Below are positions 24,189-34,217 of a DNA stretch of 50,132 bases, in pieces. Source of the stretch: Hofstenia miamia (lineage: Eukaryota > Xenacoelomorpha > Acoela > Hofsteniidae); the NCBI GenBank assembly GCA_900660155.1, contig CABFPE010000348.1:263651-313782 (forward strand). Direction: 5' to 3'. Every line of letters starts with the position of its first letter. The stretch's first letter is position 1. The notes below the pieces were generated by a model. The model made no database searches and was not told the origin of the DNA. It was given only the letters and a program-made list of their open reading frames with translations. The position numbers were made by a program, and so were the translations under genes.

Positions 24189-24524
24189 GAAGAGACAATT
24201 TTGTTGATAAGTGCTTGTATTACATCAATTATTAATTTATGTTTTTTATTTTGAATTTCCTTTTTTTTGGATTTGCTTATTTGTTAAATTTATTTAGGTA
24301 GCCAAATAAATTTTTCCAAAACGGGTTTTCTAATTTAGATTAAAATTTAATAGCCAATTGTTATTTTACATATTTTATTGTATTAGACATACAAATTTTC
24401 CTTTCTTAATCAAAGTTACACTTATTTATAATTTTAGGCACACTCTATCCAATAAATTATTTATTCAAAATAGCAAGGCGGTTGAATACATATTTCAAGT
24501 ACTGTATTTGCAAGCACTGCCTTC

Positions 24525-24535
<11 letters not shown>
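24189..24535. other. AT-rich sequence up to the (TAA)n array; no gene
   Basis: No coding signal. Probably holds the Tc1 right end, which could not be delimited. Confidence 0.35.

Positions 24536-24602
<67 letters not shown>
24536..24602. repeat. (TAA)n microsatellite, left flank of the R4/Dong element
   Basis: About 22 uninterrupted TAA units leading straight into the retrotransposon. Read in the element's frame it codes Ile (ATA) repeats, so no stop separates array and ORF. Confidence 0.95.
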
Positions 24603-24606
<4 letters not shown>

Positions 24607-26528
24607 TTTCAAGTAGGCTGGCATGTTACTTAGAACAGAATAGGTTGATACCAGAGGAGCAGAAGGGATGTAGGACAAAGACGAGAGGATGCAAAGACCA
24701 GTTGTTGATAGACCAGGCAGTGGTGGAGAATTGTAGAAGAAGAAAGACGAACTTAGCAATGGCATGGATAGATTACAGGAAGGCATATGACAGCATTTCA
24801 CATAGGTGGGTATTGAGGACGCTAGAGGCCAATGGAGTTTCACGGAAATGGGTTGAGTTTCTAGAGAGGGAGATGGCAAAGTGGCAGACTGAGATAGATG
24901 GGCATAGGTTGAGGTTTAGGCGAGGCATATTCCAGGGAGACAGCTTAGCACCACTACTGTTTGTAGTTAGCTTAATCCCTATCACAGAAAAGTTAAAGGA
25001 GACAGGCATAGGGTATAAGATGGAGAAGAATGGTAGAGAAGTAAGTCACCTGTGGTACATGGACGACCTGAAGATGTATGCTAGTTCAAGGAAGATGTTG
25101 CAGAAGCAAGTGGAGACATTGGAGAAGGCAAGCAGAGATTCAGGGTTGGAGTTTGGATTAGGAAAGTGTGCAGCAGTGACAATGACCAGAGGCAAGTGTG
25201 TGGATGGGGAGGGCTTGAGGACAAGCAGTGGTGATAAGATTGAGGAAGTCAAGGAGGGGTACAAGTACTTAGGAGTAATAGAGAAGGACAGAACAGATCA
25301 CATGGAAATGAAGATGAGGCTAAGGAAAGAGTACAAGAGGAGAGTAAGGAAGGTACTACAGAAGTCAGCATTGAATGGGCAGAACAGCATAAAGGCAATT
25401 AATACGTGGGCAATACCAGTGTTGAGATATTCGGCAGGAATAGTTAGGTGGAATAAGAATGAACTGAGGGAATTAGACAGGGAGACAAGGAAGATACTAG
25501 CAGCAGAGAGAGCATTCAACCTCAATGGAGATGTAGATAGGCTGTACATGACAAGGCATAAGGGAGGTAAAGGGCTGCTAAGTGTGGAGGAGACTGTAGA
25601 AGCAGAAGCACTAGGGCTAAAGGAATATGTAGAAGAGCAACCTGAGGGGTCCCTACTAGAGGTCACTAAGGAGTTGAAGAAGATAAGAACTGAGAGTGAA
25701 GGAAAGAAGATATACCAGAGTAGGATGGAATCAGAGAGGCAAACAAGGTATAGGCAGAAGGCAATGCATGGAGAATACTGGAGGAACACAGAAAAGTGTG
25801 ATAGAGAAGAGAGCAACAAGTGGTTAAAGAAGGCAGGACTGAAGAGAGAAACAGAAGCACTAATAATGGCAGCACAGGAGCAAGCAATAAGAACAAACTG
25901 GGTGAAGAAGCATATAGACAGAAGAGTAGAAGTAAGTGATAAGTGTAGGCTGTGTAAGAAAGAGGCGGAGACAGTAGATCATCTGATAGCAGGGTGTGAG
26001 AAGTTGGCACAGAATGAGTATAAGTTCAGGCATGACAAGGTGGGAAGAATGGTACACTGGAGTTTGAGCAGGCAGCATGGGTTAGAAGCAGGAGACAAGT
26101 GGTATGAGCACAAGCCACAGGGCGTCATAGAAAATGAGAAGGTTAAGATACTGTGGGACTTCAACATACAGACGAGCAAAGTGATAGAAGCACGGAGGCC
26201 AGACATAGCAGTGGTAGACAAAGAGAAAAGATTAGGAACAGTGATAGACATAGCAGTACCAAAGGACAGAAATGTAGAAAGCAAGGAGAAAGAGAAGATA
26301 GACAAGTACAGAGAGTTGGCAGAGGAAATAGAAAGGCTGTGGAAGTTAAAGAAAGTTGAAGTAGTCCCGGTAGTTGTAGGAGCACTAGGAGCAGTGAGTA
26401 AGAAGCATAAGAGATACTTGGAGGAGTTGGGAGTACCAAAGTGGGGAGGAGCAGTAGCACAGAAGGCAGCATTGTTAGGAACAGCTAGAGTCCTGAGGAA
26501 AGCTCTCAGACTCCCTGGGAACTGGTGA
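24603..26528 (+). CDS. R4/Dong-type reverse transcriptase with restriction-like endonuclease (5' truncated, 641 aa)
   Basis: This polyprotein nicks target DNA and copies its own RNA at the nick. Residues 18-41 hold an early RT block ([12 protein letters not shown]); motif A is IDYRKAYDS with Asp57; motif B is [15 protein letters not shown] (106-120); motif C is [11 protein letters not shown] with Asp154 and Asp155. All catalytic residues are intact. A CCHC zinc knuckle follows (Cys448, Cys451, His460, Cys465). The restriction-like endonuclease comes next, with the RRPD motif (Asp534) and Asp549, then a Lys-rich helix around 561-580 that should contain the final catalytic Lys. The N-terminal DNA-binding domain and first RT blocks are missing, so the ATG at 24603 is not the native start: it lies at the edge of the TAA array. 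Long open frames on the opposite strand are shadows of its purine bias. Confidence 0.9.
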
Positions 26529-26574
26529 GTTCCCTGAGCTGAGAGGGATACCAGCATGAAGCTGTGAGATGCAA
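24603..26574 (+). mobile_element. R4/Dong-clade non-LTR retrotransposon, 5' truncated, (TAA)n-seated
   Basis: The element begins inside its reverse transcriptase directly against a (TAA)n array and ends with a 46-bp 3' UTR (26529-26574) that runs into a second TAA/AAT array. The restriction-like endonuclease at the C-terminus and the target in TAA repeats match the R4 clade, whose Dong element of Bombyx is known to insert into TAA repeats. About 1.97 kb of a full-length element of usually 4-5 kb is present. It is GC-richer and far more purine-rich on the + strand than its surroundings, and has no break in the coding frame, so the insertion is recent. Confidence 0.85.
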
Positions 26575-26600
26575 GAATAATAATAATAATAATAATAATT
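26575..26600. repeat. (AAT)n microsatellite, right flank of the R4/Dong element
   Basis: About eight AAT units after the element's 3' end; with the left array it is the split target repeat. Confidence 0.95.
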
Positions 26601-27597
26601 AAACGCTTTATTTCCGTTACCTTATACAGGTAAATGGGAAATTTGTTTTTTTAATAATCATTAAACTTAAACAAAAATTGGCCTTTTTGTCACAAACTGC
26701 TTATCACTGCATTAGTGAAAATCATAAAAATTATAAAAAATGTTACAATAACACGTTCTTTTCAAGTAGCAGTTTTCCAGTCTAGACCCAAATGCAGTTC
26801 TTTCTGTGGTCACAATAGAACCAGTTTGAGATCAAAATATCAATTTCTACAAAAGAATTCGAAAGAACTGCTAATATTAAAAATGAAGATGTTAGAATTT
26901 TTGTATCAATGTCATGGGCATACCATACGAAACTGTGACGTGAGATTCTGCATGAATATTTTCCTCTGAAATTGATTTCAAACCTAGCGAAAAGTTTAAT
27001 GTCAAAGACCGACAAACAAAGACCAACTTAAGGAGACACAGCGGCAGCGGAAGAGATTTTTTATTGGGGGGATTTTGATGGCTAATGATGTTTTAAACCA
27101 ATAGTTACTAATGCAAATTTTAACATGTCAATCTTTCAATGTTTGAATAAAGAACATCAAGTTACAAGAAGCAATCAAATTAATTACATACAAAATAAAA
27201 AATCTGCGTAACTATAAAATAAAAACAAAAACATAAAAATGAATAACAAAAACAATATGAGTAAGCAATGAAAATGCACTAAAATAAGAAATGCATGCAA
27301 ATTACACTGCCCAATACTCAAATTTTGAATAAAATAAAAATATGCCTATTAGATAGAGTTCATTGTGCTGATTCTAAAAATGTAAAATTTTCATAGTCTC
27401 AGACCTCTAGATTTTTCTCTATCTCTAATTTTATGTTTTTTTTAAATCAGATTTGTGTCAGTGGACGCGCATGTTGCCATCAGCATTATAAGAATGAAGT
27501 AATTTAAGTTTTTAAACAAATACTTCATCAAAAAATATTTGGTGTCATTTGCAGCTTTTTAAATTAAATTTAGTTGCAGCTCACTCACATAAATCTG
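26601..27597. other. AT-rich stretch without recognisable gene
   Basis: Contains an 84-codon open frame (26715-26969) with no domain, and a G-rich tract near 27040-27075 that resembles a hAT-type end (CAGCGGCAGCGGAAG) without a convincing partner. Confidence 0.35.
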
Positions 27598-27809
27598 CTC
27601 ATAATAGACAACAAAATAAATGAATTGTTAGCTTTGACGCTTAGACTCAGCACATAATAGACAACAAAATAAATGAATTGTTAGCTTTGACGCTTAGACT
27701 CAGCACATAATAGACAACAAAATAAATGAATTGTTAGCTTTGACGCTTAGACTCAGCACATAATAGACAACAAAATAAATGAATTGTTAGCTTTGACGCT
27801 TAGACTCAG
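27598..27809. repeat. 53-bp tandem repeat, four copies
   Basis: Units at 27598-27650, 27651-27703, 27704-27756 and 27757-27809, apparently identical except for the first two or three bases of unit one. Each unit runs from CACATAATAGACAAC to GACGCTTAGACTCAG. No coding role seen. Confidence 0.95.
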
Positions 27810-27886
27810 CACATGGCGCCACAACTCTCTCCGTTGTGTCATTACTTTACTTTCATCGATACTTTTGAGAATTAACCGCGCACCGA

Positions 27887-28345
27887 TCATGTCTTACAGA
27901 TCCAAATAAATTTTGCTATATATGTGGAGAGTTCATTTTCAGCGGTGATGATGTTCGCATTTCAGCTCTGATATGACAAAGATAGTTGAATTATTTCAAA
28001 ATAGCTCTTGGAGACCAGGGCAAAGCTTTCGCTGCTAATGTTGTATGCAAAGGCTGCAATTCCAACTTGTCTTCACGGGAAGCAGGCACTTAGAAAAGAC
28101 TGCCATTTTTTATGCCAATGTCATGGCGTGAACATGCAGATTACTTAAATGACTGCTACTTTTGCATGGTGAAGGTATCAGGACTCAGGATACAGCAGAA
28201 AAACAGTTAAAATCATTCAAAATCCCAACTTGGCTTCTGCTATTAGAACTCTTCCTTTCACAGACTGCGATGAAATCCCTGTACTTAGAAAATCTTCTCT
28301 GGAAATGGAAAGCGATTCGACGGCCGAGTGTTATTCTAGATCAAA
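27887..28345 (+). pseudogene. broken zinc-binding repeat-associated protein (CYxCG...DCYFC type)
   Basis: Encodes FCYICGEFIFSGDDVR near 27912-27960, then a block GDQGKAFAANVVCKGCNSNL near 28012-28065, and MSWREHADYLNDCYFCMVKV near 28118-28175. This Cys/His spacing (CYxCG, CxxC, then H...DCYFC) matches, from memory, a multi-copy protein seen in aphid, Hydra and other invertebrate genomes and usually regarded as repeat-derived. Its function is unknown to me. The copy is broken. Confidence 0.6.
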
Positions 28346-28689
28346 AATTGATGTAGAATGGTCGAGATTATATTTCATTTATACAAGTTGTTTGTGCATA
28401 AAATCTATTCTATATTTTTCTCTTTTAACGATTTTCTAAATTAAATAGTCAATATTTGTTTAAAAATTGGTATTAAATTATCAAGTAAAACTTGTGGCTT
28501 GACTTTATGAAAAAATTTACTTGGCTATCTAATTCTCATTTGGCTAATCACAGTAGTAAAAAAGCCTTGATTTTTAGAAATATAAAATTCCTGAAAATCT
28601 AGATATCTAGGAGGCAAAGAATTGATCTAAGCAGAAAGTGTTTCGTTCTATAAAAAATTTCGAACTTCAATTTGTCAGACAGTGTTATT

Positions 28690-29040
28690 AATAAATATTT
28701 TCGCTACTTCTTGTTTTAGCATATCCAGTCAATCTTGATAAATTTTTACTATCATCAAATCGTTTAGGCGAACCTGACCCATAGTAGCCCTTAGAAAACT
28801 CTTGATATATCACAAAGTTGGAAAACGAACGTTCATCTGTACAAGTTGTGAGCAGCAATGTTAAGTATAACTTGATTAACTTATGAATCTAAGGATACAT
28901 TATCTTTGCACCAGCAATTTTATTCATAAACTGTTGTACAGCTGCAAATGACATAACTAAATGAATTTTCTTGTCCGAATTCATGGAATTATAAACCCAC
29001 TTGAGATTTTGTTATGTTCATTTTCTACAGCATTCAAGCA
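28690..29040 (-). pseudogene. hAT transposase C-terminal dimerisation region, remnant
   Basis: On the minus strand the sequence near 28860-28740 reads TTCTDERSFSNF, then after a short degraded piece a block like 'YGSGSPKRFDD', matching the hAT C-terminal 'vt.ateRsFS.l..iKtylRstm...rL..L' signature. The region upstream is too decayed to assign. It carries at least one frame change. No TIRs could be paired with it. Confidence 0.6.
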
Positions 29041-30046
29041 GAAATTCAGCAAACTGGACCAGATCTCAGAGCTCAGGGATGAACGGGTGGGAAAAGGAAC
29101 ATTTCTTGTTTTTGTTGTAGTTATTTACTTCCATCACTAAAAATCACACAATATTTTTTACATGTTGTTAGTAGTAGACGTTGTTAGAATTGTTAGGACA
29201 AAACTACTAATAGATTGTAGAAATACTTCTGTTGGAGTTAAAATGCTTTTGTCAGTTACTGCATGCGCATATATTTCCTATAAGTAATTGTTTATATTTT
29301 AGATTTGGATTTATTGATGCACTATTCAATTAGTAGCTATTCTGCAATTTGCGTTTCTAGAATCAATTTTGTTAATCAAATCCCAAAATAGAAAACATCT
29401 GTCTTTCCTTCCTTTGCGAAGTCCTTGTAGAATTCTGAAGCAATTCTGTTTAAATATTTGAGCAACTTTGCGTTTTGTTGCCCCATGGACAGCTGTATTA
29501 AGGTGATTGCCTCAATACATATGCATATTTTAACTTAGAAGTTCTAACCGGGCTATTTTAAGCCTGCTCCTGCTTGCTAAATTTTATAGTACAATAAAAA
29601 GATTAAAATAAAAGATTAGAATAGTATGGAAAAATTTTAAACATGATATTTAATTATATGATATGTAAGCAAACGGCAACTAACACGTGGGAAATCGAGC
29701 TCAAATATACATTGACGTGCAAATATTAAGACATATTCTCATTGGAGCACAATGATAGCTTGGAATGTTCAAATAAATTACCTTAGTAAATGATTAAGTA
29801 AAAATGCTGAAAAAATCTAACTCAGTAATGACAATTCTTATATTTAGTTAGGCTAAAAAAAGTCTTGAATTTATTTCTGAAGATTGAATAAGTTAGTATT
29901 TTATTAAGCTTGAATATAATTTCTAATGTGCAGGCATAAAAAATTCCAAGAATTGTAGGGGTAAAAAAAGTCTCAAAATTTCTTCAAAAATGAGATTACA
30001 TATTTTTACTATATTTGAATCATATCACATGCTTAAATAAGAGTTG

Positions 30047-30048
<2 letters not shown>
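29041..30048. other. AT-rich stretch without recognisable gene
   Basis: A possible short minus-strand coding relic (29350-29480, GATKRKVAQIFKQNCF) may extend the hAT remnant, but no domain is identifiable. Confidence 0.3.

Positions 30049-30095
<47 letters not shown>
30049..30095. repeat. (TA)n microsatellite
   Basis: About 23 uninterrupted TA units, directly before the Penelope-like fragment. Confidence 0.95.
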
Positions 30096-30096
<1 letters not shown>

Positions 30097-30097
30097 G

Positions 30098-30375
30098 TAT
30101 ATGTATTCTACATTGGTGAAATCAAAAGACATTTGGAGGCACGAATTCAAGAACATCTCCATGGACACTTACAATCCGAAATTTATATTCACTCAAAAAT
30201 ACATAAAGCATCAACATCTGCGTTTAATATTTTAATGAAACATAAATGCACCAAGATCGCAGACTCAATTTATATTAATGAAGAGAAACCTAATTTAAAT
30301 ACAAAATTCATAAAACTCTTCACTTATTTTAGTTTAATTAATGATTTGTACACTTATGATTTTACCACCAAATAA
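30098..30375 (+). pseudogene. Penelope-like element GIY-YIG endonuclease fragment
   Basis: The frame after the (TA)n tract reads YIGEIKRHLEARIQEHLHGH (30111-30170), then HKASTSAFNILM and IADSIYINEEKPNLNTKFIK, ending at a stop at 30373-30375. This is the GIY-YIG nuclease of Penelope-like retroelements: YIGE with Arg-containing helix (R..EH), the 'F.il' strand and the closing 'e..yI...kP.LN' block. The GIY half lies against the microsatellite and the reverse transcriptase is absent, so this is a 3' fragment of the element. The reading of the frame shifts once near 30120-30135 between the two overlapping frames. The element's 3' tail continues to about 30450. Confidence 0.75.
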
Positions 30376-30476
30376 TTTTTGCTTTTGACTGACGATGGTA
30401 CAGTAAGTACCGAAAGTATCATCAATAAAATTTTCGTTGTTTTTTCATAAAATGGTAAAGAAGCTTAGTATTCAAA

Positions 30477-30480
<4 letters not shown>
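30376..30480 (+). other. 3' tail of the Penelope-like element with hairpin
   Basis: Contains CTGACGA, a 5-bp stem (GGTAC/GTACC) and GAAAG, a layout similar to the core of a hammerhead ribozyme, which Penelope-like elements are known to carry. An extra base after CTGACGA and no clear third stem make a functional ribozyme doubtful. Confidence 0.35.

Positions 30481-30481
<1 letters not shown>

Positions 30482-30520
<39 letters not shown>
30482..30520. repeat. (TA)n microsatellite
   Basis: About 19 TA units on the 3' side of the Penelope-like fragment. Confidence 0.95.
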
Positions 30521-30524
<4 letters not shown>

Positions 30525-31074
30525 GTACATTAAGATTCGTGGGTTCAAAAATTCGAATAGTAAAACAAAATTAGATTGAGTTTTTAGCAATTTTTATTAA
30601 GCTGGCGTCCTACGGTTACTTTTCCTGTAGACGAAGCCATTTTTCTAACTTCTAGTAAATAAGACTATCCATTATTATCACTAAAAGCATGAAGCAAAAT
30701 AATTCCTGATTCGAACCATTTCTGTTCAGAATAAAAGAAATATTAAAATAACACATACAGGTCTGCATACCTCAAATACTTACAGCAATCATTGGATAAA
30801 TCAAATATAAATTTATTCCATCAGAAATTCTGAATGGGAAATTTTTAACTCATTTTTAGTGTATGAATATTTTAATTTTGCATAAAAAATTAATTTAAAT
30901 TACAATACATAATACATAACCTGATTTTAACATATGGCTGTAAATTACAAAATTTTTTTGTATAACCTGTTTTGTGACAAACTTAAGGAGTCAGATATTT
31001 GATAAGTTGATTCGATTACGAAATGTTTGAAAATATATCTACATCAAAATGAAATATTTCTGTTGTTGCTTTGG
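30521..31074. other. AT-rich sequence upstream of the PAN exon
   Basis: No promoter element or upstream exon could be assigned. The open frame extends upstream to 31027 only from a TTG codon. Confidence 0.3.
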
Positions 31075-31305
31075 ATGATGAATTACAATTTTTTAGATGT
31101 TCTGTATTCCATATTGGCTAAATGTGCGGTGACAATTCAGTTAAGAGCGAGAAGAATGAATAATTTCAACAATAAATTCGAAAATCTCAAATTCAGGGGC
31201 ATTCCATTGCTGCAGTTTAGAGGCTTGTCACTGAATTATTGTCTAATTCAATGTTCAGCAAATAAATTTTGTATTTCAATAAATGTAAAAGAAGTCTTAC
31301 TATCA
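31075..31305 (+). CDS. PAN/apple-domain exon of a secreted PAN-TSP1 protein (first visible exon)
   Basis: From the ATG pair at 31075 the exon encodes a moderately hydrophobic start (MMNYNFLDVLYSILAKCAV, possibly a signal peptide, weakly supported) followed by the front of a PAN domain: FRGIPLLQFRGLSLNYCLIQ and CSANKFCISINVKE, with the C...C...C spacing usual for this fold. I place the donor at 31306 (TCA|GTACGT), phase 0. Spliced to the exon at 33725 it gives CISINVKEVLLS-CNLLSTD, restoring the 'C.s.n.....C.L' core of PAN domains. Reading through the donor stays open to 31551, so retention would give a longer isoform. PAN domains bind proteins or sugars outside the cell. The start is uncertain: an acceptor inside (ATTCAG at 31136-31141) could make this an internal exon. 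Confidence 0.65.
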
Positions 31306-33116
31306 GTACGTAGTAATTGTTTAATGATTTTAGTATATAAATTAATAATTATTGTTCAACATATGCATAGTGAAAGCGAAATCATACGTGTGCAATTTTT
31401 TCTAAACGTACAAATATGTCAGAAGTGCAAAAGATGTAATGTACCTTTTGCACCAGGGGATTACAGTCATGCGCATAATTCCAGTGATAATATCTTAAAC
31501 TTAGGAAATGAGATGGTGCACACTTTCTGCATATATGAATTATCAACTTAGTTTACATGCTAAAGCAGAAACATATACAAGGGGCTTAAGGAGAGACACG
31601 GGTCTTAAATTTTTTTCCAAAAGCGAATTAATTAAGTTTATTTATGGCTCATGTTATACTTCTGGTTAACATTAACTGAAATATGACATTGAAAAGAAAT
31701 CGGCCATTTTGTTTTTCAAAATTGCCACCATAATGTTAAAAGAGGTAAATTAATAAGATATACAAAATCTAAAACTCTATAAAAGATAGAGTATCTTCAA
31801 AATCTACATAAGCATTAATATTTGAACAAATGGTTACTCGCATTTGCTTTAGATTTCCTCAAACCTGAGCATTAAGTATTGAGAGAATGTAATTTTTTTA
31901 CAAAAATCTGCATTTTCAATGAAAATTTCGGAAAATCTGTCATCTGTTCAAGAATGTTAACTAATAATTGTATCAATATTCCATGTGGACAAACGGTTTT
32001 TCATTTTAAATATACATCAGTCTGTTTAAAATAAGGGGACTTTGAAAATCTTCATCCACCTTCTGAAGGCATGTTGACCTCTATGTGTGAAAACATGAGA
32101 TAAAAGTTTACCCTAAAATCGAAAAACTTATTATAATTTTAATGTATCTTATAATTGAAATTCACCTTCATGAATGGAGGCTCGGCCTCAAATATATTTT
32201 AACAAAGGTTCTCAGCCCCCTGAGCCCACCTTCCACTACACCACTGATAGCAACGATTTTGTAACGTGAGTCAAAATATGATTCCAACCCATCCAATGTA
32301 TTTGATCACAACATCCTATTTGGTTGCGCCAAAAGCAAGACTTTCATCAATAATGCTAAGAAATGCTAATTTTCTATTGCCATGGGAAAGAAGAATTTCA
32401 TCAAACACATTGATTAATGCAGTTTTGACTGAGAAACATTAGCTATATGCAGATTGAAATTCTGGTAGTATAATCTCTTGTTTGATATATTAAGTAATCT
32501 TGCTTGCAACAGCTGCTTAAATATCAAAATATATTTTACTCTGGTCAGGTATTTGAAAAAAAGAATTTGATAAGAATGTGAGTCTTTAAAATGGGTTTTT
32601 ATCAAAGATTATTTGGCTACTTTGGGTGCACCAAAGTGGTAGGTGATTAATTTATTGTCTAAGAGAAGGGCTTGTAATCAGTGTATTGACAAGCACAAGC
32701 GGCGCAAAAAATGATGAAACACAGGCAATGACAAGCAGAAGATTGAAAAGCGCTGCTTAATGAACAATCAGCAGGCGTGAGAAAACAGTTGAGCAAAGCC
32801 AACTATTATTAGGACAAAGTATCTAGTTATAAGTAGAAGGAAAAATTCCATTTATTCATTGTATATTTCTAGTTTTAAGGAATTTTTGATCTCAGTAATC
32901 GCAAAATTAATCAGTATTTTAAAAATGAATCAAATCTAGTGTATTGAAGCTAAGTTTGATTAGTGGATCCGTATAATCAAAACATTGATGATCAAATTAA
33001 TAATCAAAATATAATCTAAATTTGTGTTAAGATTTTTGTACATTGTGGAATTATCTGTTTCTTACGAATTTTTGAGTGAACATCAGTATATTTCTTGCTT
33101 TTTTGACAATGTAAAC

Positions 33117-33147
33117 CTATTCTATTATATTCTATTCTATTCTATTA
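33117..33147. repeat. (ATTCT)n short tandem repeat
   Basis: Five or six TATTC-type units, one imperfect. Confidence 0.85.
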
Positions 33148-33554
33148 ACACAAACTTCATAAGCCTATAAGCAAAGGCACATAAGTGCAAGTGGTGATAA
33201 ATGAAACTTGAAAAGCGAAAGCTATGATAGGCGAAAATTTATTAAGCAATCAATCAACTGCTTGTAATATAATAAAAATCATTGGCCATTTAAGCACTAC
33301 TGTAGGCACTTGATTTGATCCAAGTCACAAGAAAAATTTCTTAGTGAGAAACAAGTTTGTGAAATTCATGATTTGTTATAAAGCAAATTCTAATAACAAA
33401 CCAAAGCTTGTAAGAAAAAGCTTTTAAATTTCATTATCAATAATAAAAATTTGAATGAAGAGATTGAATGTTGCAATTATTCTTTAAAAAATTCAGAGAG
33501 ATGTTGAGGACAATATGAAAAATTTTTTAGTAGTCCTAAACAATTTTTCTCATA

Positions 33555-33666
33555 TTATTGATATTTTTATTAGACAATTTATCATTATGATAAGCACTTA
33601 TTCATAATAATTATTGATATTTTTATTGGACCATTTATCATTATGATAAACACTTATTCATAATAA
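33555..33666. repeat. 56-bp tandem duplication
   Basis: Units 33555-33610 and 33611-33666 are almost identical; a third copy begins at 33667 and decays. Confidence 0.85.
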
Positions 33667-33724
33667 TTATTGTTATTTTTTAATTGATAACTTTGTAGCT
33701 TGCATTTCTGAAAATATACCTTAG

Positions 33725-34019
33725 TGCAACCTCCTTTCAACCGACTACCACATAGAACCTAGCTTATTCGTGGAAAGCAAAAATTGGAGTCACATAACAA
33801 TGTTGAAAAATGATGGGCCAATGTGTATGGAAAACAAACTTTTTGTACATCCTTACGAAGATAATGTATGTAATACTAAAAATAAGGTAATTAATGGCTC
33901 ATTAACTGAATGGAAGGAATGGGATATGTGTACATGTCCAAAGAAAGAAAGTAGTGGAAGAAAGTTTCGTACACGAGATTGTATTGGAATAATTCATAAT
34001 GGAAAGGACTGTGCAACAG
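33725..34019 (+). CDS. PAN C-terminus plus thrombospondin type 1 repeat exon
   Basis: After the acceptor CCTTAG the exon opens in phase 0 with CNLLSTDYHIEPSLFVESKN, the second half of the PAN domain, ending near WSHITML. A linker with two Cys follows (CMENKLFVHPYEDNVC), then a thrombospondin type 1 repeat: LTEWKEWDMCTCPKKESSGR, KFRTRDCIG and DCATG. The W..W..C.C and R.R.C features of TSP1 are all present. The donor is ACAG|GTAACC at 34020, phase 1. One short Cys-containing piece of the TSP1 fold must lie in a further exon, which I could not find. PAN plus TSP1 modules are typical of extracellular matrix, adhesion or secreted proteins. Several N-glycosylation sites (NGS, NWS) support secretion. 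Confidence 0.8.
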
Positions 34020-34070
34020 GTAACCTGACATATAGTTATTCAATATAAAACTTAACATTTGTAGTTAGCA

Positions 34071-34097
34071 TATATATGTATATATATATACGTATAT

Positions 34098-34143
<46 letters not shown>

Positions 34144-34169
34144 TTATATACATATATATATTTATATAC

Positions 34170-34215
<46 letters not shown>
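34071..34215. repeat. compound (TA)n / (TATATACA) microsatellite
   Basis: About 145 bases of TA units with interspersed CATATA and TTTATA interruptions, just after the TSP1 exon's donor. An open frame through it (34052-34342, minus) is a repeat artefact. Confidence 0.95.

Positions 34216-34217
<2 letters not shown>

Larger units (their letters stand above)
31306..33724 (+). other. intron of the PAN-TSP1 gene
   Basis: Begins GTACGT and ends ACCTTAG. The first 246 bases stay open in frame (to 31551), including a Cys-containing stretch (KCKRCNVPFAPGDYSHAH) that might be an alternative exon behind an ATGTCAG acceptor at 31414-31420. G/C-rich hAT-like edges occur near 31578 and 32205-32245. The rest is AT-rich and featureless apart from short repeats near 33117 and 33555. 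Confidence 0.5.

Noticed and set aside
24457-26557. Long minus-strand open frames (up to 192 codons, Leu/Ser-rich) opposite the R4/Dong element
   Set aside because: They arise from the purine bias of the coding strand and the TAA array (poly-Leu); no domains.
27598-27809. CRISPR-like array
   Set aside because: Units are directly contiguous with no unique spacers, and the genome is animal.
27040-27836. Possible inverted-repeat element (CAGCGGCAGCGG and inverted CAACGGAGAG)
   Set aside because: The match is short and no target duplication is visible.
31578-32245. Possible hAT-like element with ends CAAGGGG and, inverted, CAGTGGTGTAGTGG
   Set aside because: Flanking octamers (AACATATA and ATAGCAAC) do not match, so no insertion can be claimed.
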